Of a DNA stretch of 29,604 nt, positions 16,101 to 23,447 are shown piece by piece; position 1 is the stretch's first letter, and every line of letters starts with the position of its first letter. The notes below the pieces were generated by a model, which was given only the letters and a program-made list of their open reading frames with translations, was not told where the DNA came from and searched no databases. A program made the position numbers and the translations under genes. This stretch comes from a virus, in IMG/VR virus record IMGVR_UViG_3300021964_000342, positions 1 to 29,604 of that record; one strand, 5' to 3'.

Positions 16101-16541
16101 TTCTGTAGTTGGTCTACCTACTGCACGTTTTACTGCTAACTTAGCACCACCTCTTTTAGCTATAACACCTGGTACTGCAGCACCCATAGATAATACACTA
16201 GCTATAATATCAGGAGCAAATCCTATAAAGTGACCTACCTTATTAGCTAATGCTTCTGTTTGTGTATCAGCTTCTGATGCCCAACCTAGTGTGGTAAATC
16301 CTTCTACAACACCAGAAGTAAATTGATTTAATACGTCACCTACACTATTCTCAGATGATGCCATATCTCTATTGAAATCAATGTCATTAGCCTTCATTCT
16401 TTTTTCAATGAAGTCTACATCTTCTTCTGAAAAATCACGTGGATTAGACTTATAAGCTAAGTCTATTCTAGTTAAATATGTTTGTTTATCAATTAATCTT
16501 TGTGAATAAAGATTATTCAAATACTGCAATTGTGTATTCAA
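7167..16541 (-). CDS. Giant virion-type protein with RNA-polymerase-like core (3124 aa)
   Basis: A single open frame filling almost a third of the window. Start is TTG at 16541, backed by AGGAG six bases upstream; no nearby ATG fits. Residues about 104-128 are hydrophobic and Gly/Ala rich, and a second hydrophobic stretch lies near 2980-3000, as in ejected proteins that meet the host membrane. Residues about 850-1450 carry marks of a double-psi beta-barrel RNA polymerase: DGG 894-896, lysines at 938 and 968 (SGIKQLG), RTP 1251-1253, DKDGD 1290-1294, and a helix with EGKKAVG near 1383-1389. The remainder is mostly helical with coiled coils. It is the last gene of the virion block, after a lysozyme and a gp14-like protein. 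I infer a packaged, injected polymerase. I see no T7/N4-type polymerase motifs and no lytic transglycosylase motif. Confidence 0.9.
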   Translation of the reverse strand: MNTQLQYLNNLYSQRLIDKQTYLTRIDLAYKSNPRDFSEEDVDFIEKRMKANDIDFNRDMASSENSVGDVLNQFTSGVVEGFTTLGWASEADTQTEALANKVGHFIGFAPDIIASVLSMGAAVPGVIAKRGGAKLAVKRAVGRPTTEAATKRSKIADQVVAAEAAEESIKQSASGLAASMGQGAAKIEIGGFRPFAKFIAEEGQEKAVKLALKAGEKEIKDLKGWQIRSIPMRVADMVTDNIEKKIASSGLLSQGFLSKGLFKNETFQQLAKEGVHLGIALGASSVWKGPKAIAESTMHGALAGVTFGGIGRYVNISKLLSNPKTRKLGEQAVRDAADNSLTNETAANAFARGIAGASFQGGMATYNQLPLPEQVYEYMMGFFFGANSKSPQEIKFRKMIAENPMMNGNSNINRYKKDIQKTEIYKENPEVQEMFDKHVNTLYLQQQQRAQKIGAKLIIDREIVKIAEEKKIDIEKANPEQLKELSEEATKSDVVQALMDRGRTPVDLYIKRFETDKDFARKTQERQEVVEKAVEKFQIEEVQKRLLDSFDPEYNAYMKSKDGDINDPISINTSLDKVYQQILKDPSNYNLGKYDTKQLLIEGVYENINDYSGFESYVQSKFKGVKFTNEVGEVPLKSMFLRIKTYAERSQFAINASGEIVEIGTGKDSKGKPKLEVDKNGKNLVERTAENSINERYGLDTRVIIRKAEDPKNPGIYKEPLDIYSKAELDKLYENILVEYSDYYIYGGAKDKGTVILQRVPNNVKEKLNTYVEAMLESGVSKEYLKSATEQLEMASNMVYKLLDNGYIERPTVNKADLKKALKELKQDIAEGKINGDVLKDNKYDTLPQSDVVPMDATDLAKVMDGGIYGYLNLVGVTDKKLKKYGIELESGTDGGFIIREDVWNTIGNKFGWAKDYGFLKPVIVANPRMGRGEIRTKSGGFKPESAGLNKLMMDTNTHILVYGSGIKQLGKLKLNELIESKNDSWSFKDALDVAKIRPEELGINESVTDYVYKQKQEINRQKKLKLYKQFLDKNTLQDFDQTYFDAIQELRINNMEGNKKLTQEFLKGGDDYINFDIDTIKVQDLIDTLQANPTTKRAKEIVNQLNKQVNKDTVDLSDVATLDMAEIAELGFTPEVLKKTDYAFNVMKENQNFISNILARYIVGRSNQIGVESGFKAYAGLYTPRLERMHGLKEAEFMLGEQHRKNPIKVGQEVMTLEQAYKQYKKLQKTKEDKLKLDLLEDALTFLVMRTPNSGNGGVRALVFKGFVERGGYNFFASELNDLYLGGMDKDGDTVTGYQSLPSIVKKAFSNPKIQYELQDGNITATPRDLKAMKNKYDKQGRSIAETLFDVVFQDKKISEGQKLSMLFSTKERLKAAKAAYEGKKAVGTIVNATTDFQMLFDIITTNGGRLDIGNGYTLKIKLNDFAFLKDVSYTGINIAVDSAEFVKIGKATDNVQKIFETFFTVQRNGKDVSTQKSSKWYTLTNNKKTSLHAFKVFSKAIQSKKDVWVNPEHRYVGKGKYRKIKNPSLIKAAKDFIDQWQPYMKQGAETNYFMQQAQLLSKLDMGGEFLNFKFTSPENVVAYLQRTYQNLKKSSTFKELELLDFYKDLNVKFLTNDLKGGKNLRGTVNNLIGVDLLTRKGDYIIELLSKQGMARENIIQDLQTILRKTFEMKQGENTRAIAESILDMKKVMNTMLSKRIKNPKALNVVRREMYAFMDFALHAHPIVKTKGNPKLGDAIYNNKLKKNVEYTLNEGYDRIQEIYKELEKTFPDENTMKYDSDTNAKLSEVRNIKNAIEGLQNELMFKNPAIDPANSKVFFNTIDAVYNKTNEIKAPETTDNADIPVSKTRTVKAKDLEKGVREEIAKEKQEKEIEVIEEQYAKIKVDKEGIAKIDFEQAYKDPNLTDYGKAVLRRLENFLRTHKGFGSTIDAQFESFTTGRPFQGFQVGKEFNDATAKDINNFMNYYDSMLQPGIVKRLLQKSIKFDKETGTYSIEGAPKWFEHFATTTLKDQLKFIENAEKDQTMGRVENVVKDKDGNIKFKVGTMPYSTIELNTEMTLAFHQMNNAKQKDIEEQIEQSLRLIRPEDRAQGNNFTTLFKYTMILREANPAKDGTLKFYDGIKNREQEINIENKYKTLKAEFDKMTKEGIKFKFETETGTKGERVSKTPEQVVKMINESYTNIMTQVMKDVIMSRSSVLKDKLVTLGKKINEYKIPEGDLLTQPKPNEKNYVDKQIAYDIQQLQRLFLDSNGLLSNRSKVDALYAGLSELIASDPLSALRKLPSLTDVNFFRYYQRLNEHLERVFEKEVKVKGKMVKLDFTKQLSKEEFAVVRKEMENYMRNKPLTKTVSLGRYVSSDGTVKHYVPHTDPFGTNFRREQNEVAIEKIIQKELEKATKDPSILSSIDLEYAASNQGEVALKRALLRYEVSLREKYEGYNTKGVDKLNDIAELAIIEDFTLQKSMGMGRYNGHLKGRSEEVSLPEWDLGINHVDRYVGSMYRNLINSNLSLKVGNNIKRFVEKNPLRKDKDITESWAYFMMDVAKNQMGYPSIRNFDIHGITQKEFDLLKDYAANNFDKSFVKGMRKQKDFLERVDYHIGLSTIQRGEIRAEISKMKRDNIDADTRQERSLDLAKQAKMENLAKLLQEKNINKIGRFGNGYGLLTDESVINFTERLDKVFGGKILDAAPKNRAARDMYIARLGQNLNDLEGKFEMMSLLFHPKTFITNIYGGGSNTITDVGLKPFTNALSDTWWNDNVWGKNTTYKILDSASGEVITKRIRNRKEWEEWQAYIGTFEDMLINEAQKDSRFQMVGMSEPLVKAVKTVSRTLSKDGLRAKNDKEFDNFADMTTREVFKEVGAGKAITNAGAVFMRKSEFLLRSRTWDAAYINARQMLGEFGKNLPFDHPILIQLANRTVKASQFIYHATQRPNVANTSLGRVMTRFHPYAWNSIGRRIKIYRGAKFEEWSGGYKTQRAQRQLTADLMALSLANIFVASIFDYALSPPMNWMQDTAMLLFGDEEERERAFFSQYPHPVLSPLSIVTPPIARFVLAPTTALLNQDFENLTKYQLATYFPFGRFGRDVARTYKSPAMFGEFMFGIPVHTLHELRRDQIEANEEEIEEDLD
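12192..13994 (-). other. Candidate double-psi beta-barrel RNA polymerase core (residues ~850-1450)
   Basis: This is a domain within the giant gene. The first half (codons for D894 at 13862-13860, K938 at 13730-13728, K968 at 13640-13638) resembles the barrel that supplies catalytic lysines in crAss-like, YonO and eukaryotic RdRp-type enzymes: a TDGG start, a KP segment, TKSGGF, then HILVYGSGIKQLG. The second half has RTP at 1251-1253 and GGMDKDGDTV, matching the arginine-proline motif and the DxDGD metal loop (codons 12674-12660); the three acids would be D1290, D1292 and D1294. The helix near 1378-1405 sits where the bridge helix is expected. Matching is by eye; domain limits are approximate. 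Confidence 0.6.
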
Positions 16542-16542
16542 T

Positions 16543-17202
16543 TTAGTCTCCTAACGCATCTAGAAGTTCGTTATAAACTTTTTGTTCATATTTATTAAAG
16601 TTTTGAGTTTCTCCACTATTAGCTATAGACAATAAACTTTTTTGTAGATTTTTTTTATCTTCATAATATTGTTTATCTTGTGAAGAACCTGGTAATACAT
16701 TTGCAGCATCCTCTGCTTCGTACTGAATAAATTTTTCAACATTTTCATTCAAATCATATAAAGCTCTTCTAGTTAAATATGTTTTAGCTTTTTCAGATGA
16801 CATTAAATATGGAACTCCTGTTCCTTTTCCTATTCCAGTAAAACCAAATGTTCCATAAACTTTTCCAGATTCTACTCTAGTGCGTTCCATTGCATCACCT
16901 AAAACTGGTTTTACGCTAACATCTTTTCCACTTTCTAAAATTTCTTTAGGTCTTTCTGGGTCATATCCCTCTGCCCTTCTTTGTCTTTCTTTTACTTTAG
17001 ATATAAGATTATCTGTTTTAGAAATGTCTTCTTCAGCTTTTATTCTTTCTAAATTGTATTTAAACTCTGCTAAAGATTTTTCATTTTCTAATTGTAACAT
17101 ACTTTTTTTTGCATACATTTCCATTTCTCTTCTAGGCTCATTAAATCCTCTAAGTGCTTGTAATAATGTAGCTAAACTTTGTATTGTTTCGTTGCTTGCC
17201 AT
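16543..17202 (-). CDS. Hypothetical helical virion-type protein (219 aa)
   Basis: Not recognised by sequence. The first ~85 residues are a long charged helix or coiled coil; a Gly-rich turn (YGTFGFTGIGKGTG) follows and then more helices. No signal peptide. The start at 17202 (ASNETIQ after Met) is chosen because GGAGGA lies eight bases upstream; an in-frame ATG at 17217 overlaps the upstream gene. It lies between the gp14-like protein and the giant protein, with only one base before the latter's start, so it is probably part of the same ejected or internal complex. Confidence 0.7.
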   Translation of the reverse strand: MASNETIQSLATLLQALRGFNEPRREMEMYAKKSMLQLENEKSLAEFKYNLERIKAEEDISKTDNLISKVKERQRRAEGYDPERPKEILESGKDVSVKPVLGDAMERTRVESGKVYGTFGFTGIGKGTGVPYLMSSEKAKTYLTRRALYDLNENVEKFIQYEAEDAANVLPGSSQDKQYYEDKKNLQKSLLSIANSGETQNFNKYEQKVYNELLDALGD

Positions 17203-17203
17203 T

Positions 17204-17734
17204 TTATATTCCTCCATACATATCTAATAACGATTTACCATAACTTGATTTAATACCATACTCAGAAGCATACTGGTCTAATTGGAATCCAGATGATTGT
17301 ATATCTCTAATAGCAGATGCTTCTCTTTGTTGCATTTGAAATGCAGATTCTCTAGATTGTAATGCTCTTGCTTCTTGTTGTCTTCCAAACTCTGCTTGAC
17401 CTTCCATTAATGCTTGCATACCAGAACCACTACCTGCTAGTCCTGTCATACCTACCTGTCCTTGTAATTGTTGCATTCCAAGTCGTTGTTGTTGTATAGC
17501 ACCAGTTTGTTCTAGTTCTTGTGCTTCACCTAAAAATTGTCTTTGTGTAGCAAAATCTGCACGTTCTGCAGCAGCTGCTTGCTGTAATGCACCATACTGT
17601 TGTCCTAGTAAGGTTTGTGCTCTTCTTCGTTTACGTGCTTTACGTTTACGTTCTCTTCTACTTCCAAAAAAACCTGTTATTGCTTTAGCAACAGATACTC
17701 CTTGGCTTATCATAGTCATTGTAACTGGGTCCAT
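17204..17734 (-). CDS. Gln/Ala-rich, Arg-patch internal virion protein, T7 gp14-like (176 aa)
   Basis: A short hydrophobic helix with a Gly pair (SQGVSVAKAITGFFG) is followed by a very basic patch of Arg/Lys (about residues 25-38), then a long helix extremely rich in Gln and Ala with a small Gly/Ser break (MTGLAGSGSGMQ). The layout resembles internal virion protein A (gp14) of T7-like phages, which is ejected and forms a channel in the outer membrane. Sequence identity is not claimed. GGAGGAG lies six bases upstream of ATG 17734, inside the end of the lysozyme gene; an earlier ATG at 17761 has no such site. Its neighbours, a lysozyme and a giant protein, fit an ejection cassette. Confidence 0.65.
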   Translation of the reverse strand: MDPVTMTMISQGVSVAKAITGFFGSRRERKRKARKRRRAQTLLGQQYGALQQAAAAERADFATQRQFLGEAQELEQTGAIQQQRLGMQQLQGQVGMTGLAGSGSGMQALMEGQAEFGRQQEARALQSRESAFQMQQREASAIRDIQSSGFQLDQYASEYGIKSSYGKSLLDMYGGI

Positions 17735-17735
17735 T

Positions 17736-18413
17736 TTATTCTCCTCCTTCAAATGGCTCAAATACTTGGCCTAAATCATTCATAATATTTAATATATTAA
17801 AACTACTACCTACAACCTTTGATGCATTTTGTTTTGCTTTAATTAACATAGCATCATTTTGACTCATAGATGATTGTTGCTTTTGTAAATCCATAATAGC
17901 ATTACCAAAGTTTTCTACACGATTTTTCGTTTGTGTTTTCCAAGCAGAATCTCCACCTTTACTATTTGTATTAATTTGTTTTACTGCTTCTTCATAATTA
18001 CCATCTTGTAATGCTTTATATGCTGATGGAAATTTATTTTTCCAACCTGTTCCAAGTTGAAAGTTTACATCTGTTAATGCTATTTCAAAATCTTCGCTAT
18101 CAATACCAAGTTCTTTGGCTTGTTCAGATGCTGCATTCATAGCAGTGGCTATATCATTTTCAAACCAACTGCTTGTTGTTTCTTTAGATAATTTTATTGG
18201 ACTACCTTGTTTGTCTACAGCTACTTTCCTTGTACCGTACTTTGTATTCATATTTTCATATCTATCAATAGAATAATTGTTTAAATCTTTTTCTGTTAAT
18301 AAATGCCCTGTACCCCCAGTAGCTTTACCTAAACTATCTAAATAAATAACATCTAAAAAACCTTCTTCTTCATTTAGTCTTTCCTGTATTTTTGTTAATT
18401 TATCCTGTGCCAT
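17736..18413 (-). CDS. T4-type lysozyme, probably virion-associated (225 aa)
   Basis: The N-terminal segment aligns with the T4 lysozyme active site: E17 in EEGF corresponds to the catalytic Glu, D26 in YLDSLGK to the catalytic Asp, T32 to the catalytic Thr, and GTGHLLT follows as in T4. A conserved LTDVNFQLGTGW helix lies near residues 112-123. The enzyme should cut the N-acetylmuramic acid/N-acetylglucosamine bond of peptidoglycan (GH24 family). At 225 residues it has about 60 extra C-terminal residues, which end in an acidic tail. It sits among structural genes next to ejection-type proteins, away from the holin-like genes, so it may open the wall during entry; a role in lysis is not excluded. 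Confidence 0.85.
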   Translation of the reverse strand: MAQDKLTKIQERLNEEEGFLDVIYLDSLGKATGGTGHLLTEKDLNNYSIDRYENMNTKYGTRKVAVDKQGSPIKLSKETTSSWFENDIATAMNAASEQAKELGIDSEDFEIALTDVNFQLGTGWKNKFPSAYKALQDGNYEEAVKQINTNSKGGDSAWKTQTKNRVENFGNAIMDLQKQQSSMSQNDAMLIKAKQNASKVVGSSFNILNIMNDLGQVFEPFEGGE

Positions 18414-18416
18414 AAC

Positions 18417-19241
18417 TTATCCTGTTGTTAATTTGTTAATTGCTTCATTTGCAATTTCATCTTGTTTATTTGTTATTTCTTCTTGAGACCTACCTGTAAA
18501 AAATCCTGTTACACCTGCTGCTGCTTGTGTTGATTTTACAGCTTCTAAATCATAATTAGTACCAGGTATATCTTTTATATTTACATTGCTATAATTATAG
18601 CCTGTTGATTCTGCAAATGCTGGATTTAGCATCAAACCATTAGTCATAGTTGTATCAAGAGTATTATCTAAATACAACTTACTTGCAACGTCTATTAAAT
18701 CTATATTAACTTTATCTACTGGTAATATAAATTCTCCTCCCATATCTTCTGTTTCAGAAGGAACAGAATATTCAGGTTTAACTGGTTGTTCTCTAGTATC
18801 CATATTACCTAACATTGTAGGCTCTTCTTCATCAAGTTCGTATCGTGGTTTTACTGGTTCAACTAATGATTCTTTAGGAGCAAAAAGACTAATAACATCC
18901 ATATCAGAATTTAATCTTGGTTTTATATTTAAAGTATCATTTTTCCCTTTAGCCAAAGCTCTTTCCTCTGGTGTTAAATCTTTTAATTCAACATTTTTAC
19001 CATAAATTCTTTCCCCTATTTTACCACGTAAACTATCAGAATCAAATTCTCCCTTTAAATAATCTGTTTTGAAATCTTTTACAGCACCTTCTAAAGCATA
19101 CATAGCTTCTTGTCCTGTTTGATATCCTAATATACCTGCAGTAATATCATCAATGACACTACCTTCATTTTTTTTCTTTCTATAAATTTGGCTTAGCTCT
19201 CCACGAACTTGTGCCATTATTAAATCTGCTCTACTTGCCAT
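18417..19241 (-). CDS. Hypothetical virion-region protein (274 aa)
   Basis: Not recognised. A helical N-terminal region of about 75 residues is followed by a long acidic, Pro-rich linker (around 115-165, with several EPVKPxY-like repeats) and a C-terminal domain ending in a Gly/Thr-rich segment. AGGAGGA upstream supports ATG 19241. It lies between a tail/fibre protein and the lysozyme with only a three-base gap to the latter, so a tail or ejection-complex role is likely. Confidence 0.7.
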   Translation of the reverse strand: MASRADLIMAQVRGELSQIYRKKKNEGSVIDDITAGILGYQTGQEAMYALEGAVKDFKTDYLKGEFDSDSLRGKIGERIYGKNVELKDLTPEERALAKGKNDTLNIKPRLNSDMDVISLFAPKESLVEPVKPRYELDEEEPTMLGNMDTREQPVKPEYSVPSETEDMGGEFILPVDKVNIDLIDVASKLYLDNTLDTTMTNGLMLNPAFAESTGYNYSNVNIKDIPGTNYDLEAVKSTQAAAGVTGFFTGRSQEEITNKQDEIANEAINKLTTG

Positions 19242-19250
19242 TATTCCTCC

Positions 19251-20918
19251 TTATGGTGCTATATCTGAACCTATACATGTTATATCTAAATCAGTATTAG
19301 ACACGCTGTTGTTCGTAAATGTTATTGTTTGTGTATTGTTATCATCAATGTCTTTTACTCTTGTATACTTAAATCTTAAATAATACGTGCTAGCATTAGC
19401 TATAATTACAGATGTAGTATACGTATCACTTGTACTAGGTGTAGACGATGTGCTTGCCGCTACCAGCAATGCACCGATTAAACCTGATTGACTACACTGT
19501 ATTGTGGTATTGCCACTACCATTTGTTAACGTAATAGTTTTACCAGGTGAGTATGCAACTCCATAATATTCAAAAGCTTCTAAAGTAAAATCTACTGGTA
19601 CATTAGACCAAGCTGTTCCTGCTGCAGCTGTAGTAACATTACTTGTAGCACTATAACTACTTGTATGCAAAGGACTTCCTGTATTAGTACCATTTTGTGC
19701 TCTTGCTCTTACATAGTATGTAGTACCAGCTGTAATTCCACTACTAAAAGTATTACTACCAGTAGCATTTCCAGATGCAGTAGTACCTTTAACACTAGGT
19801 GTCACATATGCTGTTTGCAAATTACTAGAATTAAAAGTATTTACTGTGTCTATTTGTACTTTCCAATGTCTTGTTACATATGTTTCACCACTTAAATTTA
19901 CTGTCAAAGCAGAACTCGTTGTTGCTGACAAAGTAATTGATGGTAAATTTGGTACCGCTGAATATTTGGCTATAACATCCCCATCGTCATCTACATTTAT
20001 AATTACATCGTTATCAGACGATATTGGGTTATCTTGTCCAAACCAACCATTTACATAACTATCTGGTAATGTACCTCCACCTGAACCATCTTGGTTACCG
20101 TTAAAATCTCCACCAGTTCCATAAAAATCTACTGCTAAACCTTGTGCATTGTCATATATTTTAGAGTTAACAGCAAAATTAATATCATCTGTATAGTAAC
20201 CAGTTGCTGTAGCATTATTTGCTGAATTAGTATCGTCAAACTCAGCACATTCTAATAGCTGTGTATTTGTGTAAGGATAAGAAACACTAGTACTTGGTCC
20301 TGTTTGTTCTGTTAAATGTTGTAAATCTCTTAACTGATAAGCACCTATCGTTGTTGCAAACTTGTCTTGTATAATAAAAGAAGCACTGTCTATATTGTAA
20401 AATATAATTTTATAATACCAAGTTCCTACCGCTAAGCTTGTAAGATTGTCTTGAAAAGAACCAGAAGATGTACCATTTTGAATAAGTGTACCTGGTTCAA
20501 TAAAAGAACTTCCAGCAGAACTAGACCTGTACAACTGATGAGAATGAGCATTAGAACCGTAAGTCCATGTCAATGTTATAAACTGATTACCTGTTCTTGT
20601 AGCAGTTAAATCTCCGTTAGGAAGGCCTGCTTCTGTATCAGATGTTGCTGCAGTAGTTGTTCTTCCTGCACTTGTTGTTCCAATGTTTTGCGAAAGCTCT
20701 GTACGAAACCATCCATTAAATGATTTAATATATAAACTTTTACTACCTTGCTGATTTACAATAACTGTATCTCCAATACTTCCTTCTGCATTATTAGGTA
20801 CAAAGTTTTGCTCTTTTGCAGGAGTACTGTATTGTTGTTGGGCTTCACGAAACTTTTTAACCATTTCTACTTGTTTTCGTATTGTTTTAGGATGTTTGGC
20901 GTTAGAATTTTTAATCAT
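19251..20918 (-). CDS. Beta-rich tail/fibre protein with Fn3-like segments (555 aa)
   Basis: The first ~35 residues are basic and helical, then the chain becomes Ser/Thr/Gly/Asn-rich beta structure. Segments such as QFITLTWTYGSNAHSHQLYRSS (residues ~112-133) and GTTYYVRARAQNG look like fibronectin-type-III strands, and TWYYKIIFYN is similar. Such proteins decorate tails or fibres and touch the cell surface. The start overlaps the preceding stop by four bases (ATGA). It follows the tail-nozzle-like gene. No cleavage domain or lectin signature is visible. The exact place in the tail is not known. Confidence 0.7.
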   Translation of the reverse strand: MIKNSNAKHPKTIRKQVEMVKKFREAQQQYSTPAKEQNFVPNNAEGSIGDTVIVNQQGSKSLYIKSFNGWFRTELSQNIGTTSAGRTTTAATSDTEAGLPNGDLTATRTGNQFITLTWTYGSNAHSHQLYRSSSAGSSFIEPGTLIQNGTSSGSFQDNLTSLAVGTWYYKIIFYNIDSASFIIQDKFATTIGAYQLRDLQHLTEQTGPSTSVSYPYTNTQLLECAEFDDTNSANNATATGYYTDDINFAVNSKIYDNAQGLAVDFYGTGGDFNGNQDGSGGGTLPDSYVNGWFGQDNPISSDNDVIINVDDDGDVIAKYSAVPNLPSITLSATTSSALTVNLSGETYVTRHWKVQIDTVNTFNSSNLQTAYVTPSVKGTTASGNATGSNTFSSGITAGTTYYVRARAQNGTNTGSPLHTSSYSATSNVTTAAAGTAWSNVPVDFTLEAFEYYGVAYSPGKTITLTNGSGNTTIQCSQSGLIGALLVAASTSSTPSTSDTYTTSVIIANASTYYLRFKYTRVKDIDDNNTQTITFTNNSVSNTDLDITCIGSDIAP

Positions 20919-23353
20919 CGCTTTACCAACTCTCTATATACAATTTGAATATCGTTAATTTCAAACCCTGAATTTATGGTTCTATTTTGACCATTTGGTT
21001 GATAGTTTTGTAATTGCAATGCAAAAGATTTAATACCTTGAAAAGTTGTACCAAGAACAGGTAATTTTGCTGTAGTAAATCCATCTGTACCAGTATGTGG
21101 TAAAAAATCTATTTCTACAGCTTGTCCATCAACGTCAGGAACTCCAAACACTTTTATTTTACTTGTATTTGGTTGTTTATAATTTACATATATAGTTTTT
21201 ATATTTTTCTTTGTATCTGGATTACCAAAATCAAAATCTTTAGTTTGTAAAATTACATCATCTCCAGTAGGTGTCAAAGATTCTGATGGAGCACTCCATT
21301 CTTTTAATTCAACATTGCCGCTTGTTGGTTTGCTTAAAAATAATAAATTTCCATTTGTATCATTAACAACGTTAGACATACTATCCATAGATATATAACT
21401 ACTGTAACTCCATGACTGAGATTTAATATCAAACTGCAATAGTTCCTCAGCATTACTATTAAATATAAATAAACATTTTTTATTAGGGTCGTATGCTATA
21501 GTAGCATCATCGTGATAATAAGCTGATTGCCAATTAGCTAATCTTGGTTGTCCTGTTTCATCTAAATTAATATCTATAACTCGTTGTCCATCATATAAAT
21601 ACACAGAAATTTTGTTAAACCAAGCTATAAATCCTTCTCCGTTTACTACATGATAATCTTTTTCACATCCTCTAAATTTATATTCACCTTCTAAAAACTC
21701 TATATCTCTTGATATGTTTATAATATATAATGTATTTCTTTTAAATTGTAATAATTGGTTATTAATAGATTCTAATGCTGTTATTTCATCTCCATCATTT
21801 ACTTCTACATCTATAAAATTATTATCTCTAAATGTATCAAACTTGTTTACATCTGATTTTAACACCGTATCTGATTTAATTACCTTATCAGTACCTTCAT
21901 AGTAAGATACATTGCCTATATAAGCTCTTCTATTAGCTATAGACGACGTTTTAAACCCTGTGCCTTGTCTACCTACAGCAGATTGATTTAAATTTAAATA
22001 TGGCTCATTTTGAGATAAAGATAATAATTGTTTTGTATACATATGATTTTCGCCATAAGTACCAAATCCACTTAATGGATATATATAATATTTATTTGTA
22101 GATGTAAAAATAGGCATAGATTCGTATTTATCATTACCACCAAAACGTAATCCTTTTGAAAAATCTATATCCATAAATAAATATTTTTGCTCTACAGACT
22201 CTACAGATAAACCAAAATCATCTTTATTAATCAATGCCCAATATATTTTAATACCAGTTTGTCTAGGATTTGTTGGTATTCTACCAGCTAAAGCTATATT
22301 TAAAGGCCTTGTATATGATTGATTATTACCGCTTATAGAAGGCTGTAATACATCTCCAATATATACAGGATATGATTCTTGATTTCCATAAACATTAGAA
22401 GCAAATAAACCATAAAATACTTTCTGGTCACTAGTATATACACGTATATTAGAATTGGTAGAACCTACTCCAAGGTCATCTCCTGTTGTTAATTTATTAA
22501 AAAAAACATATAATGCAAATGTACCGTGACCCCCAGATAAAGCCATACTTGTATCTAAAGTTGTATTTAAATTTGCAGCAGTATCTAGGTTATCGTCAGT
22601 AATATATCCATTACTAGTAGTATCATCTAAAGAAAGAGTAGTAGGACTATCATCGCTAGTTAAAGTATGATTTAAAACTATTTCAGATACTCCCAAATTA
22701 AAAGATTTATCAAAATAATTTTTAGGGTCATAATCATAGCTACCGCTACTAATAGAACTTTTTAATGGTGCTATATATAAATCAGATGCATAATAATTTT
22801 CATATAAATGTCCTATATCGTTTGTACCTCCAGCTGTAGTAGCACTGTTATTTCCCATATTGTAAGTTTTTTCTATATAACCAAACCATTTTGGAGTATT
22901 ATTTGTTTTAGTTGTTTCTGAAGACAATCTTACTTCACCGTCTACTACAAATGTATTTATTCGAGAATCGTCACTTCCATAATCAATTAAAGCAGACGAA
23001 GTGCTTCCGTCTATTAAATTGTAGGCATAAACATTTTCATTAGCTGCGTCATTTACTAACAATAATTCATTTTGAGAAATACTTGGTTTGCTAGCACTAT
23101 CAACATCTCTATCAAAAGATAAATATGTTAACCCATTACCTTTATAAAAAGTAGATTGACTTTGACTAAAATTGTCACCTGACGGATTAAATCCGTCATA
23201 GGCATGAATACCACCAAACAATCTTAACTTACCTGGTATTTCATTATCCAAACCATTTAAAATTTTAAATTGATTATCTGATAAATCTCTAGGATTTGTA
23301 TTATTATCTAGCCCACCACTAAAATTATTTACGTTTATACTTTTTTTTGGCAT
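20915..23353 (-). CDS. Tail-nozzle / stabilisation-like protein, beta-propeller type (812 aa)
   Basis: The N terminus (VNNFSGGLDNN, then NPRDLSDNQF and a Gly-rich LFGGI) has the form typical of phage tail tubular/stabilisation proteins, in which F-GG-L and dp-L-Q elements recur. The body has repeated blade-like strands, for example ITALESINNQLLQFKRNTLYII, EGFIAWFNKISVYLYDG and KCLFIFNSNAEELLQFD, consistent with a beta-propeller platform such as T7 gp12 or P22 gp10 nozzle components. The ATG at 23353 has only a purine-rich GAAGAAG upstream, and a short Lys-rich frame overlaps it. Four-base overlap with the next gene. Confidence 0.7.
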   Translation of the reverse strand: MPKKSINVNNFSGGLDNNTNPRDLSDNQFKILNGLDNEIPGKLRLFGGIHAYDGFNPSGDNFSQSQSTFYKGNGLTYLSFDRDVDSASKPSISQNELLLVNDAANENVYAYNLIDGSTSSALIDYGSDDSRINTFVVDGEVRLSSETTKTNNTPKWFGYIEKTYNMGNNSATTAGGTNDIGHLYENYYASDLYIAPLKSSISSGSYDYDPKNYFDKSFNLGVSEIVLNHTLTSDDSPTTLSLDDTTSNGYITDDNLDTAANLNTTLDTSMALSGGHGTFALYVFFNKLTTGDDLGVGSTNSNIRVYTSDQKVFYGLFASNVYGNQESYPVYIGDVLQPSISGNNQSYTRPLNIALAGRIPTNPRQTGIKIYWALINKDDFGLSVESVEQKYLFMDIDFSKGLRFGGNDKYESMPIFTSTNKYYIYPLSGFGTYGENHMYTKQLLSLSQNEPYLNLNQSAVGRQGTGFKTSSIANRRAYIGNVSYYEGTDKVIKSDTVLKSDVNKFDTFRDNNFIDVEVNDGDEITALESINNQLLQFKRNTLYIINISRDIEFLEGEYKFRGCEKDYHVVNGEGFIAWFNKISVYLYDGQRVIDINLDETGQPRLANWQSAYYHDDATIAYDPNKKCLFIFNSNAEELLQFDIKSQSWSYSSYISMDSMSNVVNDTNGNLLFLSKPTSGNVELKEWSAPSESLTPTGDDVILQTKDFDFGNPDTKKNIKTIYVNYKQPNTSKIKVFGVPDVDGQAVEIDFLPHTGTDGFTTAKLPVLGTTFQGIKSFALQLQNYQPNGQNRTINSGFEINDIQIVYRELVKR

Positions 23354-23447
23354 TTGTCTTCTTCTTTTTTTTGTTATACAATCTTCTAGTACTATTAGTA
23401 GAAACTCCTTTAGACTTTCCCCCGATAGATTTACTTGTTACCGTCAA
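23325..23447 (-). CDS. Candidate Lys-rich mini-protein with TTG start (40 aa)
   Basis: An open frame from TTG 23447 to TAA 23327-23325 overlaps the phosphoesterase end by 17 bases and the tail-nozzle start by 29. GGTGAG lies upstream as a possible ribosome site. The product is SGK-rich with a Lys/Arg-rich second half (a run of five Lys near residues 26-30 and KKKYKRK at the end). Its composition matches the other basic mini-proteins in this region, in particular the 46-aa one at 25626-25766 (both have G-[MV]-S-x-N followed by Tyr and Lys runs). Overlap and non-ATG start keep confidence low. Confidence 0.4.
   Translation of the reverse strand: MTVTSKSIGGKSKGVSTNSTRRLYNKKKKKTNAKKKYKRK

Noticed and set aside
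7167-16541. N4/T7-type virion RNA polymerase
   Set aside because: Size and position suggested it, but I could not find the motif A, B and C residues of that family; the DPBB-type DxDGD and lysine marks fit better.
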